A DNA stretch of 6,336 nucleotides, taken from positions 1 through 6,336 of the forward strand of contig DATJHO010000080.1 of the NCBI GenBank assembly GCA_035493835.1, read 5' to 3'. The position numbers and the translations under genes are program-made. Shown piece by piece: positions 1 to 5,247 of this stretch. The notes under the pieces are model-generated. The model did not search any database, was not told the origin of the DNA, and worked only from the letters and a program-made list of their open reading frames with translations. The first letter of the stretch is position 1. Each line of letters starts with the position of its first letter. The stretch comes from DASZTU01 sp035493835. GTDB lineage: Bacteria > Pseudomonadota > Alphaproteobacteria > Rhizobiales > Devosiaceae.

Positions 1-87
1 CCCGGCTCCGGTGCCAATGCCCCGGCCGGCGTGGATGGGTTAAGCCAGGGGGCGCGTCACTTCCCCCAACGCTACTCCAAGCGGTAA
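1..87 (+). CDS. 3' end of an unidentified gene (partial)
   Basis: Frame 1 is open from the window edge to a TAA at 85-87 and would encode 28 C-terminal residues ending HFPQRYSKR. Support is indirect: about 79% of third codon positions are G or C, and the stop lies 17 nt before a strong plus-strand terminator, so some plus-strand gene must end here. The tail matches no family I can name. Frame 2 is a rival reading: it ends at a TAA at 41-43 with a proline-rich tail (PAPVPMPRPAWMG) that could equally be a real C-terminus. Exactly one of the two is expected to be real. The body of the gene lies left of the window. Confidence 0.35.
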   Translation, partial: PGSGANAPAGVDGLSQGARHFPQRYSKR

Positions 88-103
88 GCGGCTCCTGGCT
101 TCG

Positions 104-136
104 CCGCAGGCGTCCCCACGCCTGCGGGTATTTTTT
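104..136 (+). terminator. intrinsic terminator of the upstream gene
   Basis: A perfect 10-bp GC-rich stem (104-113 with 118-127, core CGCAGGCGT/ACGCCTGCG) closes a CCCC loop and is followed by GTA and six T residues (131-136). This is a textbook Rho-independent terminator reading rightwards. There is no T-run on the other side, so it is not bidirectional. It separates the gene entering from the left edge from sufE, which must therefore have its own promoter in 137-191. Confidence 0.85.
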
Positions 137-156
137 CCACCGATCGCCTCGGCGAC

Positions 157-185
157 TTGGCGCCGGCGCGGGCGCGCACTAGATA
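157..185 (+). promoter_or_regulatory. possible sufE promoter
   Basis: Only 55 nt separate the upstream terminator from the sufE start, so a promoter should lie here. The best pair I can see is TTGGCG (157-162) and TAGATA (180-185) with a 17-nt spacer. The -35 match is fair (4 of 6) and the -10 match poor (3 of 6). It would start transcription at about 191-192, on the ATG itself, giving a leaderless message. That would fit the absence of a good Shine-Dalgarno sequence before 192. This is a weak prediction. Confidence 0.2.
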
Positions 186-191
186 GACCGG

Positions 192-620
192 ATGAGCGAC
201 CCGCAGGCATTCCGCGATATCGAAGACAATCTCTCCTTCCTCGACGATTGGGAGGACCGGTACCGCTACATCATCGAGCTCGGGCAAGCCTTGCCGCCGC
301 TCGAGCCGGAGGAACGCAACGCCACCAACAAGGTGAATGGCTGCGCCTCCCAGGTGTGGCTCGTTTCCGAGGAGAAGCAGGCCAACGGCCAGCCAGTGCT
401 GACCTATCGCGGCGAATCGGACGCCATGATCGTGCGCGGGCTCGTCGCGATACTCGTTGCCCTCTATTCGGGCCGGCCGGTGCGCGAGATCGCCGAGATT
501 GATGCCATTGCCGTCTTCGACCGCCTTGGCCTGCGCGAGCATCTGAGCACCCAGCGCTCCAACGGATTGGTGGCGATGGTCAACCGCATCCGCTCGGAAG
601 CGCGGGTAAGGGCTGCCTGA
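192..620 (+). CDS. sufE: SufE family Fe-S cluster assembly protein
   Basis: Encodes a 142-residue cytoplasmic sulfur acceptor. In this family SufE takes persulfide sulfur from the cysteine desulfurase SufS onto its own cysteine, stimulates SufS, and hands the sulfur to the SufBCD scaffold. The active-site cysteine is Cys51 in the hallmark VNGCASQVWL (residues 48-57), and it is the only cysteine in the protein. The N-terminal block FLDDWEDRYRYIIELG (16-31) and the C-terminal block LSTQRSNGL (118-126) are also typical, and the length is normal. The ATG at 192 fits the family's N-terminus, although no clear ribosome binding site precedes it. No sufB, C, D or S gene is nearby, so it appears to be a free-standing single-gene unit. 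It runs tail to tail into the DUF6456 gene. Confidence 0.95.
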   Translation: MSDPQAFRDIEDNLSFLDDWEDRYRYIIELGQALPPLEPEERNATNKVNGCASQVWLVSEEKQANGQPVLTYRGESDAMIVRGLVAILVALYSGRPVREIAEIDAIAVFDRLGLREHLSTQRSNGLVAMVNRIRSEARVRAA

Positions 621-629
621 GCTTTACCC
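604..629. other. hairpin over two convergent stop codons
   Basis: GGGTAA (604-609) pairs perfectly with TTACCC (624-629), and G610-T623 (wobble) and G611-C622 can extend it to 8 bp with a 10-nt loop. It contains the sufE stop (618-620), and its right arm contains the DUF6456 gene's stop (624-626). Neither side carries a T-run, so it is not a standard intrinsic terminator. It is the only structure I found between the two converging genes. Confidence 0.35.
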
Positions 630-1397
630 ATCCGGGAACATCGGCGGGCGTGCATCCCCTTCCCGCCACGCCCGGCTTGGGGCGCTGCGACCGATCGCCG
701 CAGCATCCAATCCGAAGTGGCGAGCCAGCTGGTCGAGGCCGATGCGCAGCACCAGCTTGGCGCTGCGCCGCGGCCAGCCTCGCTCGCTCTCGATGGCCTG
801 CAGCCCCTTTTCCAATCCGCAGACATCCAGCAGGACGTCGGCACAATCGCGCGGCAGCACGCGCGCGATATCGGCCAGCATCCGGCGAGCATCGGCCGCC
901 ATGTCGCTGAGTTCGAGGGCGGCCGCCCCACCCTTTGCGCCGGCGCTCCTCAGGCCATCATAGGACATGGTGACACGCGGCCGTAATTGGGCACGCTCGA
1001 CAAGCCGTCGCAACCGCTCGCCGGCTTCGACCTGATGAGGCGCCAGAAAGGCCTCCCCTTCACCCCCAACCGGCGTTGCGAGTCGGGCCAGCGGGCTTTC
1101 CGCCAAATTGATGACCTGCCCTTCGGCTGTCCGGACTTCCTGCCGGTGTTGGGCGGCGAAGGGATCGCACTCGGCGAGCTGCCGCCGCAGCCATTTGGCC
1201 GCCCCGGGCGTGGCGCGACAGGATTCGGCGTTCCCGGTCAGCACTTCGCGCTGGATCAGCGCCATCACATCGTCTTGAGCAAGCGTGGCAATTCGCTCGC
1301 CCGCAACACGGAACAGCCCATCTGGACCGCGCCGCGCCTCGCCGCCAGCCAATAGCACCCGAACGAAGCGGATGGCGCGCTTGCTAGCCACGGGCAT
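624..1397 (-). CDS. DUF6456 domain-containing protein
   Basis: Encodes a 257-residue soluble protein of unknown function with no signal peptide or membrane segment. Residues about 98-236 match the DUF6456 domain as I remember it: a start at NLAESPLARLA, then FLAPHQVEAGERLRRLVERAQL (118-138), RVTMSYD (141-147), DMAADARRMLADIARVLPRDCADVLLDVCG (165-194), and ERGWPRRSAKLVLRIGLDQLARHFGL (205-230). The last block is basic and helical, and it resembles a helix-turn-helix, which suggests nucleic-acid binding. The first 60 residues look like a separate small winged-helix-like region; this is inference. A longer reading from 1526 exists, but the ATG at 1397 is preferred: it has a strong ribosome binding site, and the extra 43 residues lie inside the upstream gene and look non-coding. 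It overlaps the DnaA-like gene by 14 nt, so the two are probably made together. Confidence 0.85.
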   Translation of the reverse strand: MPVASKRAIRFVRVLLAGGEARRGPDGLFRVAGERIATLAQDDVMALIQREVLTGNAESCRATPGAAKWLRRQLAECDPFAAQHRQEVRTAEGQVINLAESPLARLATPVGGEGEAFLAPHQVEAGERLRRLVERAQLRPRVTMSYDGLRSAGAKGGAAALELSDMAADARRMLADIARVLPRDCADVLLDVCGLEKGLQAIESERGWPRRSAKLVLRIGLDQLARHFGLDAAAIGRSAPSRAWREGDARPPMFPDG

Positions 1398-1818
1398 GGC
1401 GAACCTCCCGCATTCCCGGCACGGCGACATTGCCGAGGTCGTCGATGGCATGCTCGAGCCGCCCAAGCTCTTCATCGAAGGCCGGGTCATTCTCGTCACG
1501 GTGATCCTCGATGAGCCGGCAGGCATGGGCGACCGTGGTCCGGTCGCGGCCGAAGAGCGCGCCGACTTCGGTCAGCGTGAGGCCGAGCTTCGTGTTGGCG
1601 AGGTACATCGCCAGTTGTCGGGCCGCGGCGGCACTGGCCCTGCCTCGGCCAACATCGAGCAGTGCGGCAACAGGAACGCTTCGCTCTGCGGCAACCAGCC
1701 CGACAAGAGCGGCCGCCGCCGGATCAGTCCGGAACAGTCGTTCCGCCGAATTGCGGCCAGCAGCCCTGTGGGCCGCAAGATTGCTGATTCTTCCCCTTGG
1801 CTTACCCTCGTCAGCCAT
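1384..1818 (-). CDS. DnaA domain IV-like helix-turn-helix protein
   Basis: Encodes 144 residues. Residues about 44-108 resemble domain IV of the replication initiator DnaA, the part that reads DnaA boxes: ARQLAMYLANTKLGLTLTEVGALFGRDRTTVAHACRLIED with the signature GRDRTTVAHAC at 90-100. The protein lacks the AAA+ ATPase, oligomerisation and DnaB-loading domains of DnaA (which is some 450-500 residues long), so it cannot be an initiator by itself. In E. coli DnaA the equivalent stretch is RDHTT, whose Asp-His-Thr contact bases. Here the His is Arg93 while Asp92 and Thr94 are kept, so its DNA preference may differ. Residues 1-43 are basic and alanine-rich, and 109-131 are acidic. The ATG at 1818 has GGAG 8 nt upstream. 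It is the first gene of a two-gene unit with DUF6456. Its role is unknown; a sequence-specific repressor or a competitor of DnaA are possible. Confidence 0.85.
   Translation of the reverse strand: MADEGKPRGRISNLAAHRAAGRNSAERLFRTDPAAAALVGLVAAERSVPVAALLDVGRGRASAAAARQLAMYLANTKLGLTLTEVGALFGRDRTTVAHACRLIEDHRDENDPAFDEELGRLEHAIDDLGNVAVPGMREVRHARG
1404..1409 (-). promoter_or_regulatory. ribosome binding site of the DUF6456 gene
   Basis: On the minus strand GGGAGG sits 6 nt before the ATG at 1397, inside the coding sequence of the DnaA-like gene. It is one of the strongest Shine-Dalgarno matches in the window. It decides the start at 1397 against the in-frame start at 1526. Confidence 0.75.
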
Positions 1819-1837
1819 CTCCCATGCTCCAGATCGT

Positions 1838-1857
1838 TATAGGATATAATTCCTATA
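1838..1857 (-). promoter_or_regulatory. 20-bp inverted repeat, likely operator/promoter of the DnaA-like gene
   Basis: Perfect 7-bp arms TATAGGA (1838-1844) and TCCTATA (1851-1857) flank the hexamer TATAAT (1845-1850). The repeat lies 20-39 nt upstream of the ATG at 1818, in an AT-rich island within GC-rich DNA. On the minus strand it contains plausible -10 elements (TATATC at 1848-1843, TATAAC at 1841-1836), though no convincing -35 is visible. The symmetry suggests a dimeric regulator binding over the promoter. Which protein binds is not known; autoregulation by the gene's own product or control by MucR are guesses. Confidence 0.5.
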
Positions 1858-1873
1858 CCGCCAGAGCAGATCA

Positions 1874-1882
1874 CGGGGATAA
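1874..1882 (-). promoter_or_regulatory. DnaA-box-like nonamer
   Basis: The minus strand reads TTATCCCCG, 7 of 9 positions identical to the E. coli consensus DnaA box TTATCCACA. It lies 56 nt upstream of the DnaA domain IV-like gene. A single site of this quality arises often by chance, so its position is the only reason to list it. Confidence 0.2.
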
Positions 1883-1944
1883 ATTCTATTGGCTGGAGGA
1901 TGGCTTCTCGATAGCCGGGAAGCAGAAGGGGGATCTAACTGCTG

Positions 1945-1974
1945 AAAAGCAAACGGCCACCGAAGTGGCCGCTT
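1945..1974 (-). terminator. intrinsic terminator of mucR
   Basis: Read leftwards, the stem CGGCCAC/GTGGCCG (1971-1965 with 1960-1954) closes on an especially stable TTCG tetraloop, and G-U and A-T pairs extend it to about 10 bp. It is followed by TTT-GC-TTTT (1953-1945). It lies 33 nt past the mucR stop. This is a strong Rho-independent terminator and makes the DnaA-like/DUF6456 pair a separate transcription unit. Confidence 0.88.
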
Positions 1975-1975
1975 G

Positions 1976-1991
1976 GGGCGCAATCGCGCCC
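1976..1991 (-). other. second hairpin preceding the mucR terminator
   Basis: GGGCGC (1976-1981) and GCGCCC (1986-1991) form a perfect 6-bp stem with a 4-nt loop, one base from the extended terminator stem. It has no T-run of its own. In the mucR transcript it would sit just before the terminator hairpin, giving a tandem hairpin 3' end that could protect the message from exonucleases; that role is inference. Confidence 0.45.
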
Positions 1992-2007
1992 TGCCGACTG
2001 GCTGCTG

Positions 2008-2433
2008 TTACTTGCCGGCCTTGCGGCCCAGGCCATTGTCTTTGGCGAGACGCGAACGGGTAGCCGAGTAGTTCGGCGCAACCATCGGATAGTCGGCCGG
2101 CAGACCCCACTTCTCGCGATATTCCTCGGGGGACATGTTGTAGTGAGTACGGAGGTGCCGCTTCAGCGACTTGAACTTCTTTCCGTCCTCAAGGCAAATG
2201 ATGTAGTCCGGTGCAACAGACTTCCGGACCGGCACGGCCGGCTTCAGTTCCTCAACGGGCTCCGGCGCCTCGAAGGAGGAAAGGCCATTCAGCGCATTGT
2301 GCACTTCGGCGATGAGCTTGGGCAGGTCGGTGGGGCTTAGGGCGTTGTGGCTAACATAGGCGCAAACAATCTCAGCGCTGAGCTCGATGAGATCGTTGTC
2401 GGCCCCAGTGGTTACACCAGAGAGATCGTTCAT
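2008..2433 (-). CDS. mucR: MucR/Ros family transcriptional regulator
   Basis: Encodes a 141-residue DNA-binding protein of the family that controls exopolysaccharide, motility, virulence and cell-cycle genes in rhizobia, Agrobacterium, Brucella and relatives. Family members bind AT-rich DNA and form oligomers through the N-terminal half, somewhat like H-NS. Residues about 10-53 are that N-terminal helical region. The finger core is CLEDGKKFKSLKRHLRTH (80-97), followed by the hallmark MSPEEYREKWGLPADYPMVAP (100-120). The likely metal ligands are Cys80, Asp83, His93 and His97; classical Ros has a second Cys where Asp83 stands, and uses a His one place later where this protein has Tyr98. Cys-Asp-His-His fingers are known in MucR relatives. 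The start at 2433 has AAAGG 8 nt upstream. It follows mnhG by 137 nt on the same strand. Autorepression is common in the family. Confidence 0.95.
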   Translation of the reverse strand: MNDLSGVTTGADNDLIELSAEIVCAYVSHNALSPTDLPKLIAEVHNALNGLSSFEAPEPVEELKPAVPVRKSVAPDYIICLEDGKKFKSLKRHLRTHYNMSPEEYREKWGLPADYPMVAPNYSATRSRLAKDNGLGRKAGK

Positions 2434-2495
2434 ATTCGTAGCCTTTCATTCTGATTTTTCGGCTCGCACAGGGAGGGTGTCAGCGCCGTCGCCGT

Positions 2496-2524
2496 GTCTT
2501 AGGACTAATTGCTGATCATTGCAA
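2496..2524 (-). promoter_or_regulatory. possible mucR promoter
   Basis: In the 137-nt gap upstream of mucR, the minus strand has TTGCAA (2524-2519) and TAAGAC (2501-2496) with a 17-nt spacer, which would give a leader of about 55 nt. The matches are 4 of 6 and 3 of 6. A small inverted repeat, TTGC-N8-GCAA (2509-2524), overlaps the -35 and could be an operator. No terminator is visible after mnhG, so read-through from the antiporter operon into mucR is also possible. Confidence 0.25.
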
Positions 2525-2570
2525 CGGTACAGTCCCAATAATGCATGCGACCCTTTGGTAACCGAGTATA

Positions 2571-2918
2571 TTATGGCGTTCCTCGGCTTTCATTCTCCAG
2601 ATCATTAACAACGGTAATGTTGGCGGGACGATCGCCAGCCAGGTAAGCGGCCCGGGCGAGCAGGTGGGCGGCGATCGGCGAGGTGAGCACGAGGAAAATG
2701 ATTCCCCCGAGGGCGCGAAAACTGACGGCCAGATCGGTCGCCGAGATGGCGATGGCGAGCAGCACGAAGCCGGCCCCGACAGTGCCCGCCTTGGTCGCCG
2801 CATGGAGGCGCGTATAGAGGTCGGGGAAGCGCAAAATGCCCGCCGCAGCGAGGAGGCTGAAGCCTGTTCCGACGATCAAGAACAGGCCCGCAACATACTG
2901 AACGACCTGCATAATCAT
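2571..2918 (-). CDS. mnhG: Mrp/Mnh cation:proton antiporter subunit G
   Basis: Encodes a 115-residue inner-membrane subunit of the Mrp (Mnh/Pha) Na+/H+ or K+/H+ antiporter. Three hydrophobic segments are seen at about 5-28, 46-62 and 68-90. The family hallmark GILRFPDLYTRLHAATKAGTVG (27-48) and the later LTSPIAAHLLARAAY (78-92) make the assignment firm. The last 20 residues are a polar cytoplasmic-type tail. The start at 2918 overlaps the mnhF stop as ATGA, and GAGG lies 7 nt before it. It is the last gene of the operon. G is a small subunit needed for complex assembly in studied Mrp systems; its own chemistry is not defined. Confidence 0.95.
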   Translation of the reverse strand: MIMQVVQYVAGLFLIVGTGFSLLAAAGILRFPDLYTRLHAATKAGTVGAGFVLLAIAISATDLAVSFRALGGIIFLVLTSPIAAHLLARAAYLAGDRPANITVVNDLENESRGTP

Positions 2919-3229
2919 GCTCCATCCTCAGGTCGCAATTCGCCCTGTGTCGGCGGCACGCGGCTGAGCACATAACGAGCCAGGGCAATGGTTGCGACGA
3001 AGCCGACGAGGCACAGGGCAAGGGCGATATCGAGCAGCACGGTCACCCCGGTGCGGAGCGTCAGCACCCCGATGAGGCTGATGGTCAGCACGGTAAGGGT
3101 GTCGAGTGCGAGGATGCGATCCGGAAGGCTCGGGCCCCTGAGCAGCCGCACCAGGGTCACGGCGACCGCCAGCGCCAACAGGCAGAGCGCAACGTTCTCA
3201 GACACAAATAGAAATACTTCGCCGCTCAT
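2915..3229 (-). CDS. mnhF: Mrp/Mnh cation:proton antiporter subunit F
   Basis: Encodes a 104-residue membrane subunit with three hydrophobic segments (about 6-30, 43-60, 63-87). The family signature RGPSLPDRILALD (31-43) sits in the first loop, including the conserved Asp37 and Asp43. The ATG at 3229 is chosen over a longer in-frame reading from 3325 because it forms an ATGA overlap with the mnhE stop, has GAGG 7 nt upstream, and gives the normal family length. The extra 32 residues of the longer reading are arginine-rich and lie inside mnhE. MrpF has been linked to cholate and Na+ efflux in Bacillus; here it should act as part of the whole complex. Confidence 0.95.
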   Translation of the reverse strand: MSGEVFLFVSENVALCLLALAVAVTLVRLLRGPSLPDRILALDTLTVLTISLIGVLTLRTGVTVLLDIALALCLVGFVATIALARYVLSRVPPTQGELRPEDGA

Positions 3230-3705
3230 CGGAAGACCTCGATAACTTTTTTCTCGAAGCCGTTGGCGATTTCGCTGATGAGTTGGTCTTTTGTCGACAA
3301 AGACAACACGTGCACGAACAGCCATTTCCGGTCGGCAGAGACATCCAGACTCAGTGTGCCGGGAGTCAAAGTTATGAGATTCGCCAACAGGGTGATTTCT
3401 TCATCGCTTCGGGCGCTCAGCGGGAAGGCAATGATTGCGGGCCGAAGACGGCGCTCGAGCTCGGGAGAGAGCACCAGGGCCGCCACACCCACGGCGCTCA
3501 GCAACAATTCCCTGACGAAAAGCCCGGCCAGCGCCAGCACCTGCCAGGCGCGCCACAGGCCGAGCGGCCGCTTCAATCGGTGCCGAAGCAGGTAGATCAC
3601 CAGGGCGGCGATCACGGCCCCAAGGAACAGATTGGCCAGCGTGAAGCCGCCGGTCACCGCAATCCAGCCGAGGCCAAGGACCAGAATCAGGAGCGGAGCG
3701 TTCAT
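3226..3705 (-). CDS. mnhE: Mrp/Mnh cation:proton antiporter subunit E
   Basis: Encodes a 159-residue subunit of the antiporter, the usual length. Hydrophobic segments at about 3-20, 23-40 and 54-80 are followed by a soluble C-terminal domain. That domain holds the family motif NLITLTPGTLSLDV (109-122) and then WLFVHVL (128-134). The ATG at 3705 overlaps the mnhD stop as ATGA and has a good GGAGG 6 nt upstream. The reading frame is also open far upstream through mnhD in another phase, but that stretch is a high-GC shadow rather than a fusion. E is one of the small assembly subunits with no separate catalytic role assigned. Confidence 0.95.
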   Translation of the reverse strand: MNAPLLILVLGLGWIAVTGGFTLANLFLGAVIAALVIYLLRHRLKRPLGLWRAWQVLALAGLFVRELLLSAVGVAALVLSPELERRLRPAIIAFPLSARSDEEITLLANLITLTPGTLSLDVSADRKWLFVHVLSLSTKDQLISEIANGFEKKVIEVFR

Positions 3706-5243
3706 TGCCCACCTCCGAGGCCAACGGCGGCGATGTAGGCAGACGGATCGAGAAGGCCCGCCGCCGCGGCATGCCCCAGGCTCAGCAGGGGCGCGGGCCA
3801 AAGCCCCGCCAGCAGGATCAGGAGGGTCAAAAAGGCGGCAGCCCCTAGCCCCACTTTGCCGCGGCTCGGGCCCAAGGGCGCCAATTCCTGCCCTGCTTCT
3901 TTGGGTTGCGGCCGGTCGCGCCAGAAGATGAGGAGCCACAACCGTCCCCCCGCAATCAAGGTCAGGAAGGCATTGAGGAGCAGGCAGGCCGCGAGCGGCA
4001 GTGCCGCCGCATCCGGCATGCGCTCGATCGCCCCCTGAAGCAGCAGCAGTTTTGGCCAAAATCCCAGAAAGGGCGGCACGCCGGCGACGGTGACGACAAG
4101 CAGCAGGAAGAGGATGGCGAGGAGCGTATGGCGGGCGTAGAGGCCGCCCATCCGGCCAATATCGGTCTCCGCCGTCAGCCGCTCGATGGTTCCCGCCACC
4201 AGGTAAAGCCCGCTGATGGTGAGCATCGAGTAAACGATATAGACCGTCGCCCCGCCGATGCCGGAGAGATTGGGCAAGGCGATGCCGGCAAGCGTGGCGC
4301 CGATGCCCCCGATCAGGAAGTAGCCGATGGCGCGGCGCAAATTGGTTTCGGCCAGCGCAGCCAATGGCGCGAGAATCAGCGTCGCTCCGGCGATCAGAGC
4401 AATGACCGGCTGCAGCAGGTCGCGGCTGAGCGGCAGCAGCAGGACCAGGATGCGCAACAGGGCATAGACGCCCGCCTTGGTCAGCAGCCCGCCGAACAGT
4501 GCAGAGATCACCGCGGGCGGCGTATGGTAGGATGCCGGCAGCCAGGCATTGACCGGAAACGCGGCCGACTTGATGCCGAAGGCAACGAGCAGCAGCGCGG
4601 CAATGGACGCCATGATCGCAGGCGGCGCGGCGGCCCCCTTGCCGATGATGTCGGCCATGTTGAGCGTGCCGAGCGCGCCGTAAAGCAATCCGAGCGCCAG
4701 GAGGAAAAGTGACGTGCCGATGAAATTGATCAGCCCATACTTCACCGTGGCGTCGAGGCTTTGCGGCGTGCCAGAGACAGCCAGCAAACCGAACGAGGCG
4801 ATCAGCATCACCTCGAACCAGACATAGAGGTTGAAGAGATCGCCGGTCAGAAAGGCGCCGTTGACCCCGGCCAGGAGCAATAGGACCAGCGCATAAAGGG
4901 CAGGTCGCGGCTCGGTCTCCGCGGGATTTTCCTGTGCGTAGACGAGGACCACGAGGGTAACGACGGCTGCGGTAAGCGCCAGCCCCGCCCCAATGGCGTC
5001 GGCCGTGAAGCTGATGCCGAAGGGCGGCAGCCAGCGACCCATCGTCATCGACAGCGGCCCGGCGGTGAGGACGTGCTGCAGCAGCCCGCATTCGGCGACC
5101 CCGACGACTAGCGTCACCGCGAACGCAAAGATCGGCGGCGCGATGCGGCTGCCGAGCACCAGCAGCAGCGCGGCGCCCAGCAGCGGCAATATGACCGGCA
5201 GGATGACGATCCAATCGGTCGGCGATGTGGGGGCGCTCTGCAT
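3702..5243 (-). CDS. mnhD: Mrp/Mnh cation:proton antiporter subunit D
   Basis: Encodes a 513-residue polytopic protein of the NuoL/M/N-MrpA/D family, one of the two large ion-translocating subunits. About 14 hydrophobic segments are visible. Residues of the proton pathway are in place: Glu144 in LYVWFEVML (139-147), Lys225 in FGIKSAAFPVNAWLP (222-236), Lys256 in SALFGGLLTKAGVYALLR (247-264), and Lys398 in GVPPFLGFWPKLL (388-400). The FxGFWPK-type block and the Mnh gene order separate it from NuoM and NuoN of complex I. The TGA of mnhC ends 4 nt before the ATG at 5243, and the only nearby Shine-Dalgarno match (GAGG, partly formed by that TGA) is just 2 nt from the ATG, so translation is probably coupled to mnhC. 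The end overlaps mnhE. Confidence 0.96.
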   Translation of the reverse strand: MQSAPTSPTDWIVILPVILPLLGAALLLVLGSRIAPPIFAFAVTLVVGVAECGLLQHVLTAGPLSMTMGRWLPPFGISFTADAIGAGLALTAAVVTLVVLVYAQENPAETEPRPALYALVLLLLAGVNGAFLTGDLFNLYVWFEVMLIASFGLLAVSGTPQSLDATVKYGLINFIGTSLFLLALGLLYGALGTLNMADIIGKGAAAPPAIMASIAALLLVAFGIKSAAFPVNAWLPASYHTPPAVISALFGGLLTKAGVYALLRILVLLLPLSRDLLQPVIALIAGATLILAPLAALAETNLRRAIGYFLIGGIGATLAGIALPNLSGIGGATVYIVYSMLTISGLYLVAGTIERLTAETDIGRMGGLYARHTLLAILFLLLVVTVAGVPPFLGFWPKLLLLQGAIERMPDAAALPLAACLLLNAFLTLIAGGRLWLLIFWRDRPQPKEAGQELAPLGPSRGKVGLGAAAFLTLLILLAGLWPAPLLSLGHAAAAGLLDPSAYIAAVGLGGGQ

Positions 5244-5247
5244 TGCC

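Noticed and set aside
72..542. 156-codon minus-strand open frame opposite sufE
   Set aside because: It is the complement of the confident sufE gene and runs through the 104-136 terminator hairpin, with no recognisable domain.
1398..1526. 43-residue N-terminal extension of the DUF6456 protein
   Set aside because: It lies inside the DnaA-like coding sequence, has low-complexity composition (Met, Ser, Arg, Pro, Thr), and the start at 1397 has a strong GGGAGG site at 6 nt.
1384..1818. Truncated or broken dnaA gene
   Set aside because: The reading frame is intact with its own start, ribosome binding site and N-terminal region, and no ATPase remnants are found upstream. It is better read as a separate small family than as a decayed dnaA.
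1285..1842. 185-codon plus-strand open frame opposite the DnaA-like/DUF6456 genes
   Set aside because: It shows no known domain and is explained as the complement of two recognisable minus-strand genes with good ribosome binding sites.
3906..4712. 268-codon plus-strand open frame antisense to mnhD
   Set aside because: The translation is dominated by Gln, Arg, Gly and Asp, the usual complement of a hydrophobic membrane-protein gene. It has no family resemblance and lies inside a well-supported gene.
3226..5214. 662-codon minus-strand open frame joining mnhD (other phase) to mnhE
   Set aside because: Its first 500 codons are an alternative phase of mnhD, rich in Arg, Ala and Pro with no recognisable domain. 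Only the mnhE part from 3705 is real, so it is a high-GC shadow and not a fusion protein.
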